From: Mesobacillus boroniphilus JCM 21738
GTDB lineage: Bacteria; Bacillota; Bacilli; Bacillales; Cytobacillaceae
NCBI RefSeq assembly: GCF_000517385.1
Contig: NZ_BAUW01000010.1
Span: 1-64,000, forward strand
Length of the DNA stretch: 64,000 nucleotides
Direction: 5' to 3'
The position numbers and the translations under genes were made by a program. Position 1 is the first letter of the stretch. Each line of letters opens with the position of its first letter. The notes beneath the pieces were generated by a model that made no database searches, was not told the DNA's origin, and saw only the letters and a program-made list of their open reading frames with translations. This document shows positions 33,693-43,076 of the stretch, one piece after another.

Positions 33693-34856
33693 TTATAACG
33701 ACATACGATAGATTTCCAGTACGTCGTCTTTATTTAATTTTGCAAAGTTGCCAAATTCACCATTGACCATTGCTTTGTCAGCCATAACTTCCAGCTTGCT
33801 GTCATCAATGTCATAATCAGCAAGTCTTGATGGTGCACCAATGCTGTTCCAGAATTCACGCAGCTTTTCGATTCCTTCCAAACCTGCTTCCTCGTCTGTC
33901 TTGCCTTCAGGATTCACGCCGAAAACTCTTACAGCCATTTTCTTGAAGCGTTCTGGTTTCACCTTAAGGTTATGCTTCATCCAGTTCGGGAACAGGATGG
34001 CCAGTCCGCCTCCGTGAGGGATATCATACACCGCTGATACGGCGTGCTCGATATTATGTGTAGCCCAATCACCGCGGTAACCCATATTAAGGATTCCATT
34101 CAATGCCATCGTACCAGAGTAAAGAATCGTTGCACGATACTCGTAGTTCTCCAGATCCTCAAGCAGTTTTGGAGCTGTTTCCATCACTGTTAAAAGCAAG
34201 GATTCGCACATGCGGTCCTGGAATTCGGTGTTCTCAGTCAAATGAAAATAGTGCTCTAATGTATGTGACATCATGTCAACAATACCGTAAATTGTTTGGT
34301 CCTTAGGAACGGTAAATGTATTTACAGGATCCAGAATAGAGAACTTAGGGAACGTCACAGGGCTACCCCAGCCATATTTTTCATTAGTTTCCCAATTGGT
34401 GATGACGGAACCGGCATTCATTTCAGAACCTGTAGCCGCTAATGTCAGCACAGTTCCGAACGGAAGTGCTTCTGATGCAAAAGCCTTTTTCGTGACAAGG
34501 TCCCATGCATCTCCATCGTATTTGGCTCCGGCTGCGATTGCTTTCGTGCAGTCGATTACACTGCCGCCGCCCACTGCGAGCAGGAAGTCAATGCCTTCCT
34601 CTTTGCAGATTTTCACGCCTTTATGAACAGTCGACAGACGAGGATTCGGTTCAACACCCGATAGTTCAAATACCTCAGCTCCGATTTCGTTTAAATAATT
34701 CATGACGGAATCATAAAGCCCATTTCGCTTGATGCTGCCGCCTCCGTACACAAGCAGAACCTTCTTGCCATACTGAGGGACTTCATTCTTCAGTTCCTCA
34801 AGCTGACCTTTTCCAAAAATAAGTTTAGTTGGATTATAAAATGTAAAGTTATCCAT
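33693..34856 (-). CDS. yugJ: Iron-containing alcohol dehydrogenase, YugJ/YugK (butanol dehydrogenase-like)
   Basis: 387 residues. NAD(P)-binding GGGS motifs ([30 protein letters not shown]), metal-binding His region ([31 protein letters not shown]). Reduces aldehydes to alcohols. B. subtilis has two adjacent copies (yugJ, yugK) in this place; only one is present, so the choice of name is arbitrary. ATG 34856 has GAAGGTGATAAAA. Confidence 0.88.
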   Translation of the reverse strand: MDNFTFYNPTKLIFGKGQLEELKNEVPQYGKKVLLVYGGGSIKRNGLYDSVMNYLNEIGAEVFELSGVEPNPRLSTVHKGVKICKEEGIDFLLAVGGGSVIDCTKAIAAGAKYDGDAWDLVTKKAFASEALPFGTVLTLAATGSEMNAGSVITNWETNEKYGWGSPVTFPKFSILDPVNTFTVPKDQTIYGIVDMMSHTLEHYFHLTENTEFQDRMCESLLLTVMETAPKLLEDLENYEYRATILYSGTMALNGILNMGYRGDWATHNIEHAVSAVYDIPHGGGLAILFPNWMKHNLKVKPERFKKMAVRVFGVNPEGKTDEEAGLEGIEKLREFWNSIGAPSRLADYDIDDSKLEVMADKAMVNGEFGNFAKLNKDDVLEIYRMSL

Positions 34857-35057
34857 TTTTATCACCTTCCTCAAGGCTAATTATGTTCCTTTTTAAAAAG
34901 CAATGCAAAAAATACACTTCTTAATGTTCTCCAATGTGCTCCAAAATGTTTCATCTTTTTACATACCGATAGAGATTTAATATGTTCAGGATGAATAATT
35001 CATCATCTGCTGAATCACTCTATAAAAGAACAAATTTATTTTAAGGAGGAAACACCC

Positions 35058-35291
35058 ATGAGCGGTATTCAACGTGCAGCACTTGTCCTTACCATTATCG
35101 GGGCCATCAACTGGGGGTTAGTAGGATTCTTCCAATTCGATCTTGTTGCAGCAATTTTCGGCGGACAGGATTCAGCATTGGCTCGAATCATTTATGGCCT
35201 GGTTGGTCTTGCTGGTTTAATAAACATCGGTCTTCTTTTCGCACCAAGCGAAAGAGAGGAAAGAGCGGCAGAACCAAGGGCTACTCGATAA
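35058..35291 (+). CDS. yuzA: DUF378 membrane protein, YuzA
   Basis: 77 residues, two helices, with the family core LTIIGAINWGLVGFFQFDLV and ARIIYGLVGLAGLI. ATG after AAGGAGGAAACACCC. Function unknown; position next to yugJ matches B. subtilis. Confidence 0.88.
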   Translation: MSGIQRAALVLTIIGAINWGLVGFFQFDLVAAIFGGQDSALARIIYGLVGLAGLINIGLLFAPSEREERAAEPRATR

Positions 35292-35315
35292 CTAGAGAAA
35301 CTAAAAGAGAAATGG

Positions 35316-35342
35316 AAAAACCCGCCATATAGGCGGGTTTTC
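35316..35342. terminator. Bidirectional terminator between yuzA and rocD
   Basis: AAAACCCGCC-atat-GGCGGGTTTTC with A/T tracts on both sides. Confidence 0.9.
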
Positions 35343-35348
35343 TCATGT

Positions 35349-36541
35349 TTATGATAATACTTTCTTGATTCGCTCGATTGCCCAGTCCAGTTCTTCCTGG
35401 CTGATGACAAGCGGCGGTGCGAAGCGGATGACCGTATCATGTGTCTCTTTGCAAAGCAGTCCCTCTTCTTTAAGTTCCTCACAATACTTTCGTGCTGGTT
35501 CCGTCAACTCAACGCCAATGAACAAGCCGCGGCCGCGAATATCCTTGATGATAGAATTATCGATTTCCCGCAGCTTGCTAATGAAATATTCCCCAAGCTC
35601 TAGGGAGCGGTCTGCAAGCTTCTCGTCGATCAATACATCCAGGGATGCGATCGAAACAGCGCAGGCCATTGGATTACCGCCGAAAGTAGAACCGTGTGAA
35701 CCAGGATTGAATACACCTAGTACATCATTGTCAGCAACAACACAGGAAATCGGGAATACTCCACCGCCAAGCGCTTTCCAAGGATGTACATATCAGGCTG
35801 AATTCCTTCCCATTCGCATGCGAACATTTTTCCAGACCTTGCGAGACCAGCCTGGATTTCATCAGCGATGAACAGGACATTGTTTTCTTTACATACATCG
35901 TATGCAGCTTCCATGAACCCTTCTGGCGGGATCACGATTCCTGCTTCACCCTGGATCGGTTCGATTAAGAATGCTGCAGTGTTAGGAGTAATCGCTTCCT
36001 TCAGTGCATCAAGATCGCCGTAAGGAATCAGTTTGATCCCTGGAAGCATTGGGCCGAAGCCGCGTTTGTACTCTTCTTCTGATGATAGCGAGACCGCTGT
36101 CATTGTGCGGCCATGGAAGTTGCCGATACAAGCGATGATTTCAGCCTGGTTGTCCGCAACACCTTTTACATCATATGCCCAGCGGCGAGCAGCTTTAATA
36201 GCCGTTTCAACTGCTTCCGCTCCAGTGTTCATCGGCAAAGCCATTTTTTTATTCGTCATCTTGCAAATCTTTTCATACCATGGACCCAGCTGGTCATTGT
36301 GGAATGCTCTTGAAGTAAGAGTCACACGATCAGCCTGGTCTTTAAGCGCCTGGATTATCTTAGGATGGCGGTGCCCCTGGTTGACAGCTGAATACGCACT
36401 TAGCATGTCCATATATTTGTTGCCTTCAGGATCCTCTACCCAAACTCCCTCTGCCTTTGAAATAACAATTGGCAGCGGATGATAGTTATTCGCACCATAC
36501 TTTTGAGTCTGCTCGATCAAAGAACTAGTTTTTGTTGCCAT
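35349..36541 (-). CDS. rocD: Ornithine--oxo-acid aminotransferase (frameshifted)
   Basis: About 397 residues, PLP-dependent class III aminotransferase. Motifs: [54 protein letters not shown] and [20 protein letters not shown] with the PLP lysine. A missing A near 35775 destroys exactly this lysine segment on paper; restoring it joins both halves. Makes glutamate semialdehyde from ornithine. ATG 36541 after GGAGGAAGGTTC. B. subtilis does not have rocD here, so it is an insertion in the conserved block. Confidence 0.93.
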
Positions 36542-36671
36542 GAACCTTCCTCCGTTCCAATGAAAAAATTGGTTAGACAATCATATTGTAACCTGTAAGC
36601 TCTTTCATTTTAACCCCCTAAAAAAGATTATGGGCAGTTTTTCCGCGGAACTTGTCTGCAGCAGCTATATG

Positions 36672-36710
36672 TTCGGACAGCTTTTCATGACTTTCCTGAA
36701 CCTGTCCGAA
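36672..36710. repeat. Single dyad of the GACAG/CTGTC family
   Basis: TTCGGACAGCTTTTC...GAACCTGTCCGAA: inverted-repeat ends with the same inner words (GACAGCTTT, AACCTGTC) as the arrays at 1-205 and 54516-54665. Confidence 0.7.
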
Positions 36711-36740
36711 GTTACCTCAAGTTTTGCATTTCCATGCATA

Positions 36741-36770
36741 AAAAAAACCGGACGAAATGTCCGGTTTTTG
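36741..36770 (-). terminator. Terminator of yugI
   Basis: AACCGGAC-gaaat-GTCCGGTT flanked by A and T runs; 11 bp after the stop. Confidence 0.9.
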
Positions 36771-36779
36771 CATTAAAAC

Positions 36780-37175
36780 TTATTTCTTAGCCATATCTGA
36801 CTGGTTGATCCACTCTTGAAGCTTATCCTTCAAAGTGTTGAAGCCTTGAGCTGAGTCATCCTGGTACTGAACTACAGCAGCTGGACGCTTAGCACTCCGT
36901 GGCTTCTTAGCGCGTTGTGGTTGTTCTGGTGCTTCTTCAGTAGCACGGATTGATAAACCAATTTTTCCAGCAGCTTCATCAATTGACAAAACTTTCACTT
37001 TCACTTCATCGCCAACTGTAAGGTGCTCGTTAACATCCTTAACATAACCGTGTGTGATTTCTGAAATGTGCACTAGACCTTGTGTATTTTCATCTAATGC
37101 TACGAAAGCGCCGTATGGCTGGATTCCTGTAACTTTACCTGTTAAAACGCTGCCTACTTGAATATTTTCTGACAT
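36780..37175 (-). CDS. yugI: S1-domain RNA-binding protein, general stress protein 13 (YugI)
   Basis: 131 residues: S1 domain at 1-75 (GSVLTGKVTGIQPYGAFVAL, GLVHISEI, KVLSIDEAAGKIGLSI), a basic Ala/Pro/Arg linker and a helical end. Ribosome-associated in B. subtilis. ATG after AGGAGTGTTTCC. Confidence 0.92.
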   Translation of the reverse strand: MSENIQVGSVLTGKVTGIQPYGAFVALDENTQGLVHISEITHGYVKDVNEHLTVGDEVKVKVLSIDEAAGKIGLSIRATEEAPEQPQRAKKPRSAKRPAAVVQYQDDSAQGFNTLKDKLQEWINQSDMAKK

Positions 37176-37395
37176 GGAAACACTCCTAAATATTGTTTTA
37201 TTTTATCTCATTAATACGCAATTAAAAATTATATCATATTCTATAGCATTTATCAAAAGGAATAAGATAATTCTATAAGAGTGTTTCCATTATTGTAATG
37301 GAAAAAACTGGACTTTCCAGAAGCCGTCCTCCTGAACAATCTGAAAGAATGGAGCATCTGGGCGATCATTGAAATAACTTATCTTTTTTCTTTTT

Positions 37396-37480
37396 AACGG
37401 AGACCGTTGCGCGCCCCTTGCACTTCCATCTCTTCAAGCGAGAATCACTTTATCTATAAAACGGCGCGTTTTTGTTTTTG
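37396..37480 (+). ncRNA. Candidate small RNA or leader with terminator upstream of the NSS transporter
   Basis: AACGG-aga-CCGTT forms a 5' hairpin. CGCGCC (37410) pairs with GGCGCG (37463), followed by TTTTTGTTTTTG. The loop of about 47 nt is pyrimidine-rich (CCCTTGCACTTCCATCTCTTC), the kind of sequence that can pair with Shine-Dalgarno regions. It could be an independent sRNA or an attenuating leader. No named riboswitch consensus was recognised. The rest of 37176-37625 is AT-rich and holds no gene. Confidence 0.5.
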
Positions 37481-37625
37481 TTTCAAAAAAATAACAAAAA
37501 GCTTAATATTTGTTTTAAGCCTGAAAATGCTATGCTTTTACCTTAAAAAATAGTAACATGAAAAGGTATTTTTTTATTTTGTCAGAAAATATTAATATTC
37601 AGATTTTTTCAAAAGGAGTTTTCTT

Positions 37626-38969
37626 ATGAAACAGCACGAACAATGGACTTCAAAGCTCGGATTCATCCTGGCTGCAGCGGGATCAGCCATTGGGCTCGGG
37701 GCAATCTGGAAATTCCCCTATATGGCAGGTACAAATGGAGGCGGCATTTTTCTTATCTTCTTCTTACTGATGACTATTTTTATAGGGGCACCTATTTTGC
37801 TGGCTGAATTCATCATTGGCCGCAACAGCCAAAAGGACGCCGTTATGTCTTATAAGCACCTGGCACCGAAAAGTGCATGGCCATTGCTTGGATATGGCGG
37901 TGTCATTGCTTCCTTCATGATTCTGTCTTTCTACAGTGTAGTTGGCGGCTGGATCCTTTCTTATTTAGCGCGGAGCTTCACCGGATCACTTTCAGGTTTG
38001 ACCCAGGCAGAATACGGTGCAACATTTGAAAGCATCATATCCAATCCTATTGAGGCAGTTGTAGTTCAGCTTTTATTCCTGATTCTAACTATCTGGGTCG
38101 TACAGGGCGGCATCCAGCAGGGCATTGAAAAGGCGAGCAAATACATGATGCCTGCTCTGTTCATCCTATTTATCATCCTCGTAATCAGGTCTTTGACACT
38201 GGATGGAGCGATGGCCGGGGTAGAGTTCTTCCTGAAGCCTGACTGGTCAGCTGTAACCGGGCAAACCATTTTGATGGCACTGGGACAATCCTTTTTTGCT
38301 TTAAGTGTCGGACTGTCAGTAATGGTGACTTATGCTTCTTATTTATCCAAGGGTGAGAGCCTCGCAAAATCCGCGTTTTCTGTAGTGGGGTTGAATATTC
38401 TTATCTCGCTGCTCGCCGGCCTAGTCATTTTCCCGGCTGTATTCGCTCTTGGTTTTGAGCCGGAAGCAGGACCTGGACTTGTATTCGTTGTCCTGCCTGC
38501 CGTTTTTAATGAAATAGCTTTTGGCGGGCTGTTCCTGACGATTTTCTTGATTTTGCTGCTTTTCGCGACACTGACCTCAGCATTTTCGATTCTTGAGATC
38601 ATCGTCGCAGTCCTGTCTAAAGGAGACAAAAATAAGCGTAAGAAGTTTTCATGGATTGCTGGTTTGCTTGTTTTTGCCGCAGGAATTCCGAATGCCCTCT
38701 CCTTTGGTGTTTTGTCTGATGTGAAATTCTTCGGGAAAACCTTCTTTGATCTTGCTGACTTCCTGACGAGCAATATCGCCCTGCCTCTGGGCGCCTTTTT
38801 CATCGCCATATTCGTTGGCTATGTACTCCCTCGAAAAATGGTCAGACGCGAAATGGAAGAAGGCACTGAGAAAAGTCCGTTATTATTCAACATTTGGTAC
38901 TTTGCCATCCGCTACATCGTGCCAATAGGTATTGGCATTGTGTTTTTACAATCGATTGGTATAATCTAA
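37626..38969 (+). CDS. Sodium-dependent transporter, NSS/SNF family
   Basis: 447 residues, 11-12 helices. N terminus KLGFILAAAGSAIGLGAIWKFPY is the NSS Na+/substrate site. Imports an amino acid or related amine with Na+; substrate not deducible. It resembles B. subtilis YhdH/YocR. AAAGGAGTTTTCTT before ATG. Stands in the place of alaR-alaT in B. subtilis. Confidence 0.92.
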   Translation: MKQHEQWTSKLGFILAAAGSAIGLGAIWKFPYMAGTNGGGIFLIFFLLMTIFIGAPILLAEFIIGRNSQKDAVMSYKHLAPKSAWPLLGYGGVIASFMILSFYSVVGGWILSYLARSFTGSLSGLTQAEYGATFESIISNPIEAVVVQLLFLILTIWVVQGGIQQGIEKASKYMMPALFILFIILVIRSLTLDGAMAGVEFFLKPDWSAVTGQTILMALGQSFFALSVGLSVMVTYASYLSKGESLAKSAFSVVGLNILISLLAGLVIFPAVFALGFEPEAGPGLVFVVLPAVFNEIAFGGLFLTIFLILLLFATLTSAFSILEIIVAVLSKGDKNKRKKFSWIAGLLVFAAGIPNALSFGVLSDVKFFGKTFFDLADFLTSNIALPLGAFFIAIFVGYVLPRKMVRREMEEGTEKSPLLFNIWYFAIRYIVPIGIGIVFLQSIGII

Positions 38970-39062
38970 AGTTAAGAAAACGTTCACATTATTGTCGATA
39001 TATTCAAAAATTTAATGATAAACTTATAGTAAGAGAAATTTAATTTTTGGAGGTGATGAGCG

Positions 39063-39307
39063 ATGACTGCAATTGGACAGAATATCAAGATGTGCCGTGA
39101 ACGAATCGGAATCTCACAGGAGGAGCTCGCTTTGAAAATCAGGGTAGGTACGCGAACGATCCAAAGATACGAAAGCGGCGAGCAGACACCTACATTGCAG
39201 ACGATTTTAAAGATCTCGACAGCCTCGATGTCCCTGCGTCAGAGTTAATGGGAGAAATTTATCACGCTGCACCGCCAGAACTCGACCAAAGACCAAGCAG
39301 CCTGTAA
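39063..39307 (+). CDS. Small XRE-type HTH regulator (frameshifted)
   Basis: About 81 residues: IGQNIKMCRERIGISQEELALKI, a helix-turn-helix with TRTIQRYESGEQTP. A one-base indel near 39220 separates the tail LDVPASELMGEIYHAAPPEL. GGAGGTGATGAGCG precedes ATG. Close to B. subtilis-type XRE repressors found next to housekeeping genes; target unknown. Confidence 0.85.
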
Positions 39308-39330
39308 TCTGAATATCATCATACACCTTA

Positions 39331-39363
39331 GCAGGCAGACTTTCTGCCTGTTTTATTTTTTAT
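39331..39363 (+). terminator. Terminator of the XRE gene
   Basis: AGGCAG-actt-TCTGCCTG followed by TTTTATTTTTT. Confidence 0.88.
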
Positions 39364-39451
39364 AAAAAAAAGGTTCGAAAATTAATGTATACTATTCTGC
39401 CAATCTGGCTATCCTAGTCCCATAAGGCTTTCTAGTATTCCCCCCTTTTTA

Positions 39452-39475
39452 ATGGACACCAGTACTGGTGTCCAT
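39452..39475. promoter_or_regulatory. Perfect 24-bp palindrome upstream of yugF
   Basis: ATGGACACCAGT followed by its exact reverse complement, with no loop. A TATTTTTTGTATTTTTTG run follows. It could be a dimeric repressor site (TetR/MarR-like) or a terminator-like hairpin; it lies 94 bp before the yugF start. Confidence 0.6.
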
Positions 39476-39568
39476 ATTTTTTGTATTTTTTGTGTGAAGT
39501 TGGAATTTGCGGGGAAAATAAATGGCATACCTTGCCTAATTCGCTAATAATGTCAGGAGTGAAAGCCA

Positions 39569-40422
39569 ATGGAATTCGCCAGGAATAAAACCGTAAGAGG
39601 AATCGATCTTTACTATGAGCACTACCAGAACTCGGATTCGAAGGAAACACTGGTTTTGCTTCATGGATTTCTTTCCTCCACTTTCAGCTTCAGGCATTTG
39701 GTCCCCTTGTTAAAAGAGGATTATAACGTCATTTCTGTAGACCTTCCCCCTTTTGGGAAAAGCGGCAAGATTTCCAGCTTTAAATATTCCTATCAAAACC
39801 TTGCCGCAACTGTTGTTGAATTGATGAAATCCCTTGGCATCCGGGAGTTTAATGTCGTTGGGCATTCAATGGGCGGCCAAATTGCATGAACATTCTGCTG
39901 CACCACCCGGAATATGCTAAAAAGGGAATTCTGCTTTGCAGTTCAGGATATTTGAAAAAGGCAAAGCTGCCGCTTGTACTTTCAAGCTACATTCCATATT
40001 TCCACCTCTATGTGAAGTTCCATCTGGCACGCTCTGGGGTAAAGCAGAATTTGCAGAACGTCGTCTATGACCATTCAATGATCAATGATGAGATGCTGTA
40101 TGGCTATCTCTCTCCATTTTTAGAGGATGATATTTTCAAAGCACTGACGATGATGATCCGCCACCGGGAGGGCGATCTTACAGCTGAGGAATTGCGAAAA
40201 ATTGATGCACCATGCCTGCTGATCTGGGGTGAACATGATAAAGTTGTCCCGGTCCGTATCGGGAGGAAGTTGAATAAGGATTTGAAGAATTCTGAGTTGG
40301 TCATTTTAAAGGAAACTGGCCACCTTGTCCCGGAGGAACGCCCTGAAGATGTCCATCAGCTGATCAACAGGTTCATGGCAGCTGAGGAAACAACAGAAGC
40401 AACAGCAAACGGCAGCCTTTGA
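39569..40422 (+). CDS. yugF: Alpha/beta hydrolase, YugF (frameshifted)
   Basis: About 284 residues: LVLLHGFLSSTFSFRHLVPLL (oxyanion), GHSMGGQIA (nucleophile Ser), PCLLIWGEHDKVVPV (Asp) and ETGHLVPEERPED (His), a complete triad. A missing base at about 39885 sits directly after the nucleophile elbow. AGGAGTGAAAGCCA before ATG. Substrate unknown. Confidence 0.9.
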
Positions 40423-40434
40423 TGGCTGCCGTTT
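40407..40434 (+). terminator. Terminator overlapping the end of yugF
   Basis: AACGGCAGCC-tttgat-GGCTGCCGTT followed by TCTG; it covers the last codons. Confidence 0.7.
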
Positions 40435-40457
40435 CTGCTAGTGCGTTATGTGCAGTT

Positions 40458-40724
40458 TTATAAGGAACAAACGTCTTCGTTCTTGATGGCCAGCAAGGTG
40501 TTTGCTATTGAATGACACTCTTGGTATGGCAAAACTTGTTCAAAAGAAAATTCAAATATAGACTGGATCCTGCGGGCGATTTTATCTGCTTCGTCATAAT
40601 CGTGGACAGCCTGGAGAATATCAGCGATTTCCGGGTCGAATTCTCCTTCTCCTACTTTGAAAGGGTCCCATTTATTTAAAACATGAATCAATTTATAGCT
40701 AAGCTCTCTAGATTCCAAATTCAA
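40458..40724 (-). CDS. yugE: DUF1871 protein, YugE
   Basis: 88 residues, mostly helical: LIHVLNKWDPFKVGEGEFDPEIADIL. Matches YugE in size and position. Function unknown. Confidence 0.85.
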   Translation of the reverse strand: MNLESRELSYKLIHVLNKWDPFKVGEGEFDPEIADILQAVHDYDEADKIARRIQSIFEFSFEQVLPYQECHSIANTLLAIKNEDVCSL

Positions 40725-40803
40725 TCACCTGATTATTTTTTAAAAATATCTTATCATAAAGCTAGTGAGAGATAAATTTTTCAGGAAAAGGCGGTGCGTA
40801 CAT

Positions 40804-41969
40804 ATGGAAAGAATAGATTTTGACAAGATCGTGGACAGGAACAATTCGCATTCAGTGAAGTGGGATGCAATTGACAAAGTTTTTGGCAAAGATGATGTCC
40901 TGCCAATGTGGGTCGCGGATATGGACTTCCATCCTCCACAGGCAGTTACCGATGCGCTGAAGGACCGGATTGAACACGGAATTTTCGGCTATACCTTTGT
41001 ACCGATGTCTGTGACCGAAGCCATCCAGGATTGGATGAAAAATCGCCACGATTGCGAGTTCAAGAAATCATCTATCGTTTTTAGTGAAGGGGTCGTCCCT
41101 TCTATCAGTACCGCAATTCGGGCATTTACAGAAAAAGGCGACAAGGTGCTTGTTCATTCGCCTGTGTACACACCATTTTTCAACATGATTAAAAATAATG
41201 AGCGAACACTTGTAACGTCCAACCTGCTATATGAAAATGGGCGATTCGAGCTCGACTTTGCGACTTTGAGGCAAAGCTGAAAGATGGAGTCAAGATGTTC
41301 ATACTTTGCAACCCGCATAATCCGGGCGGCAGAGTTTGGACACGGGAAGAACTGGAGAAAATCGGCGACCTGTGTGTAAAGCATGACTGTCTGATCGTTT
41401 CTGATGAAATCCACTCCGATTTAGTGTTCAAGCCGAACGTCCACATCCCGATTGCTTCAATTAAAGATGAGTTCAAGGAAATCACGACAACATTCGTTGC
41501 GCCAAGTAAAACCTTCAACCTTGCTGGCCTGCAGGCATCCGCCGCATTGATTCCCAACAAGGATTTGAAGGCCAAGTTCAAGGAGATCCAGGAGCAGCAG
41601 GGCTTTTTCACATTGAATGCCTTTGCGGTCGCCGGAATGGAGGCAGCCTATCGCGGCGGGGAGCAATGGCTTGAAGAGCTATTAGCTTATCTGGATGAGA
41701 ATATGAAAATAGCTACAGACTTCATGGCAGAACACCTGCCTGCACTCAAGCCGATGAAGCTGATGCCACTTACCTTTTATGGATCGACTGCCGCGAACTT
41801 GTTGAGTGACGAGGAGATAAAGGATACGCTGCTCAATAAAGGCAAGCTTGGACTTGAACCTGGAACGAAGTACGGTGAAGGCGGAGAAGGCTTTGTACGG
41901 ATGAATCTCGCATGTCCGCGCGAAACGTTGAATGATGGACTGGAAAGGCTGAAAAAGGCATTCAGTTAG
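40804..41969 (+). CDS. patB: MalY/PatB family C-S lyase (frameshifted)
   Basis: About 388 residues, PLP enzyme that cleaves cystathionine and S-alkylcysteines. Motifs: LPMWVADMDFHPPQAV, MFILCNPHNPGGRVWT, CLIVSDEIHSDLVF and APSKTFNLAGLQAS with the PLP lysine. Indel near 41270 (DFDFEAKLKDGV). ATG 40804 preferred over 40765 by family length. It can release cysteine sulfur, giving a functional link to the sulfur genes elsewhere in the window. Confidence 0.92.
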
Positions 41970-41985
41970 ACTTTTAGAAAACAAA

Positions 41986-42020
41986 AATGGAGCCGTCCCA
42001 TTCGGGCAGGCTCCATTTTT
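41986..42020. terminator. Bidirectional terminator between patB and the HEIGH gene
   Basis: AATGGAGCC pairs with GGCTCCATT, flanked by A and T runs. Confidence 0.88.
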
Positions 42021-42468
42021 ATGCGCTCACTTCCAGCGCTTCGTAATATGGCTGCAATGAGTAATGGATGATGGTATCCATAAATGGATGAAGGTTTTGC
42101 GGAATCAGCTTTCGTGCATAATTCCATGCATTTTCTTCAATATTGAGGGCGATACCCTTCCGCGTGAAGTCATGATTGGTTTCGTTCATCTTCTGAACTA
42201 ATTCCGCAAGTTCGCGGTCCTCGGCATGGCCAATTTCATGTGCAAAGACGACCTCAAGATAGTCCTCAAAGTGATCTAATGACTTAAAGAGCTGCAGGCA
42301 TTGAGCCTTGATCTCTTCAATATATAAAGTAATTGTATGAGTCCCAAAATTATATTTTCCGCCCGCAAACCGGTCTCCGGGGAAAAAATCCTCAAGTTCA
42401 ACTTGAACACTGCTGCCAGATCGAACTAGAATTGTTTCGACAATATTCTCTATCTGTAAGTTCTTCAA
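42019..42468 (-). CDS. Small zincin-like protein with HEIGH motif
   Basis: 149 residues. VVFAHEIGHAEDREL (near residue 73) is a HEXXH zinc motif, with Glu/Asp downstream as possible third ligand. Flanking segments (FGTHTITLYIEEI) resemble short cytosolic zincins. No signal peptide. Not found in this place in B. subtilis. Substrate unknown. Confidence 0.75.
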   Translation of the reverse strand: MKNLQIENIVETILVRSGSSVQVELEDFFPGDRFAGGKYNFGTHTITLYIEEIKAQCLQLFKSLDHFEDYLEVVFAHEIGHAEDRELAELVQKMNETNHDFTRKGIALNIEENAWNYARKLIPQNLHPFMDTIIHYSLQPYYEALEVSA

Positions 42469-42593
42469 TTTATACCCCTACTCTTGATTTTAGAATATAA
42501 ATTGTATTATAACGCTTTTGTAAAATAATTAAAACATGACTTTTACCCCGGTTTTTAATGCGTTAAACCTTTTTTGGAACAATATAATTGCCT

Positions 42594-42758
42594 GATTCCG
42601 CGAAAATGGAGGTTTATCCCCTGAGTCTGTGCTTGATTCCGCGAAAAAGGAAGATAATCCCGCGAAATCTTTGCTTAATTCCGCGAAAAACAAACGGAAT
42701 TCCGCGAAATTCCATCATAATTCCGCGAACTGGAAATTCCGCGCGTTTTTTTCCAGTT
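42594..42758. repeat. 21/41-bp TTCCGCGAA dyad array ending in a hairpin
   Basis: TTCCGCGAA occurs at about 42596, 42637, 42679, 42700 and 42721, plus the variant ATCCCGCGAA at 42656 (spacings of about 21 or 41-42 bp). The array ends AACTGGAAATTCCGCG...TTTTTTCCAGTT, the same closing hairpin as at 29444. Lies between two leftward genes. Confidence 0.85.
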
Positions 42759-42769
42759 ATATTTGTATC

Positions 42770-42805
42770 CAAAAAAGAACAGCCAATAAATCAGCTGTTC
42801 TCCTT
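42770..42805 (-). terminator. Terminator overlapping the 3' end of the 72-aa gene
   Basis: On the minus strand GAACAGC pairs with GCTGTTC, followed by TTTTTTGG. Confidence 0.75.
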
Positions 42806-43009
42806 TGTATCATTCATTTGTTTCATGATTGCCTGCTCGTGTTCCTTTGCTTTCTGTGCTTCCCTTTTGGAAACTTTGATGATGTATCTCATCGTCAGGA
42901 TCGCTCCAATCAGGAAAACGAGTGAAGTGATCGCGGCTGGTATATATTCAGACTTGTCTTCTGGAAAATATAAAAACAATGAGATGACAAACCACTTACT
43001 CATTCTCAT
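42791..43009 (-). CDS. Small membrane protein
   Basis: 72 residues: N-terminal helix (WFVISLFLYF), second helix (AAITSLVFLIGAILTMRYI) and charged C-terminal helix (KREAQKAKEHEQAIMKQMND). AAGGAAGATGAGAATG upstream. Family not recognised. Confidence 0.65.
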   Translation of the reverse strand: MRMSKWFVISLFLYFPEDKSEYIPAAITSLVFLIGAILTMRYIIKVSKREAQKAKEHEQAIMKQMNDTKENS

Positions 43010-43076
43010 CTTCCTTTCTTAAGCTCTCAAAACATTATATCAAGCTTTACGAATCCGTCCAACAAGATGCCATCGC

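Noticed and set aside
37176-37625. T-box, glycine or lysine riboswitch before the NSS transporter
   Set aside because: No GGGTGGNACCGCG, no glycine-aptamer or lysine-aptamer consensus words were found.
42588-43022. Plus-strand frame with repeated PRN/IPRK units
   Set aside because: This is translation of the TTCCGCGAA repeat array and lacks a ribosome site.
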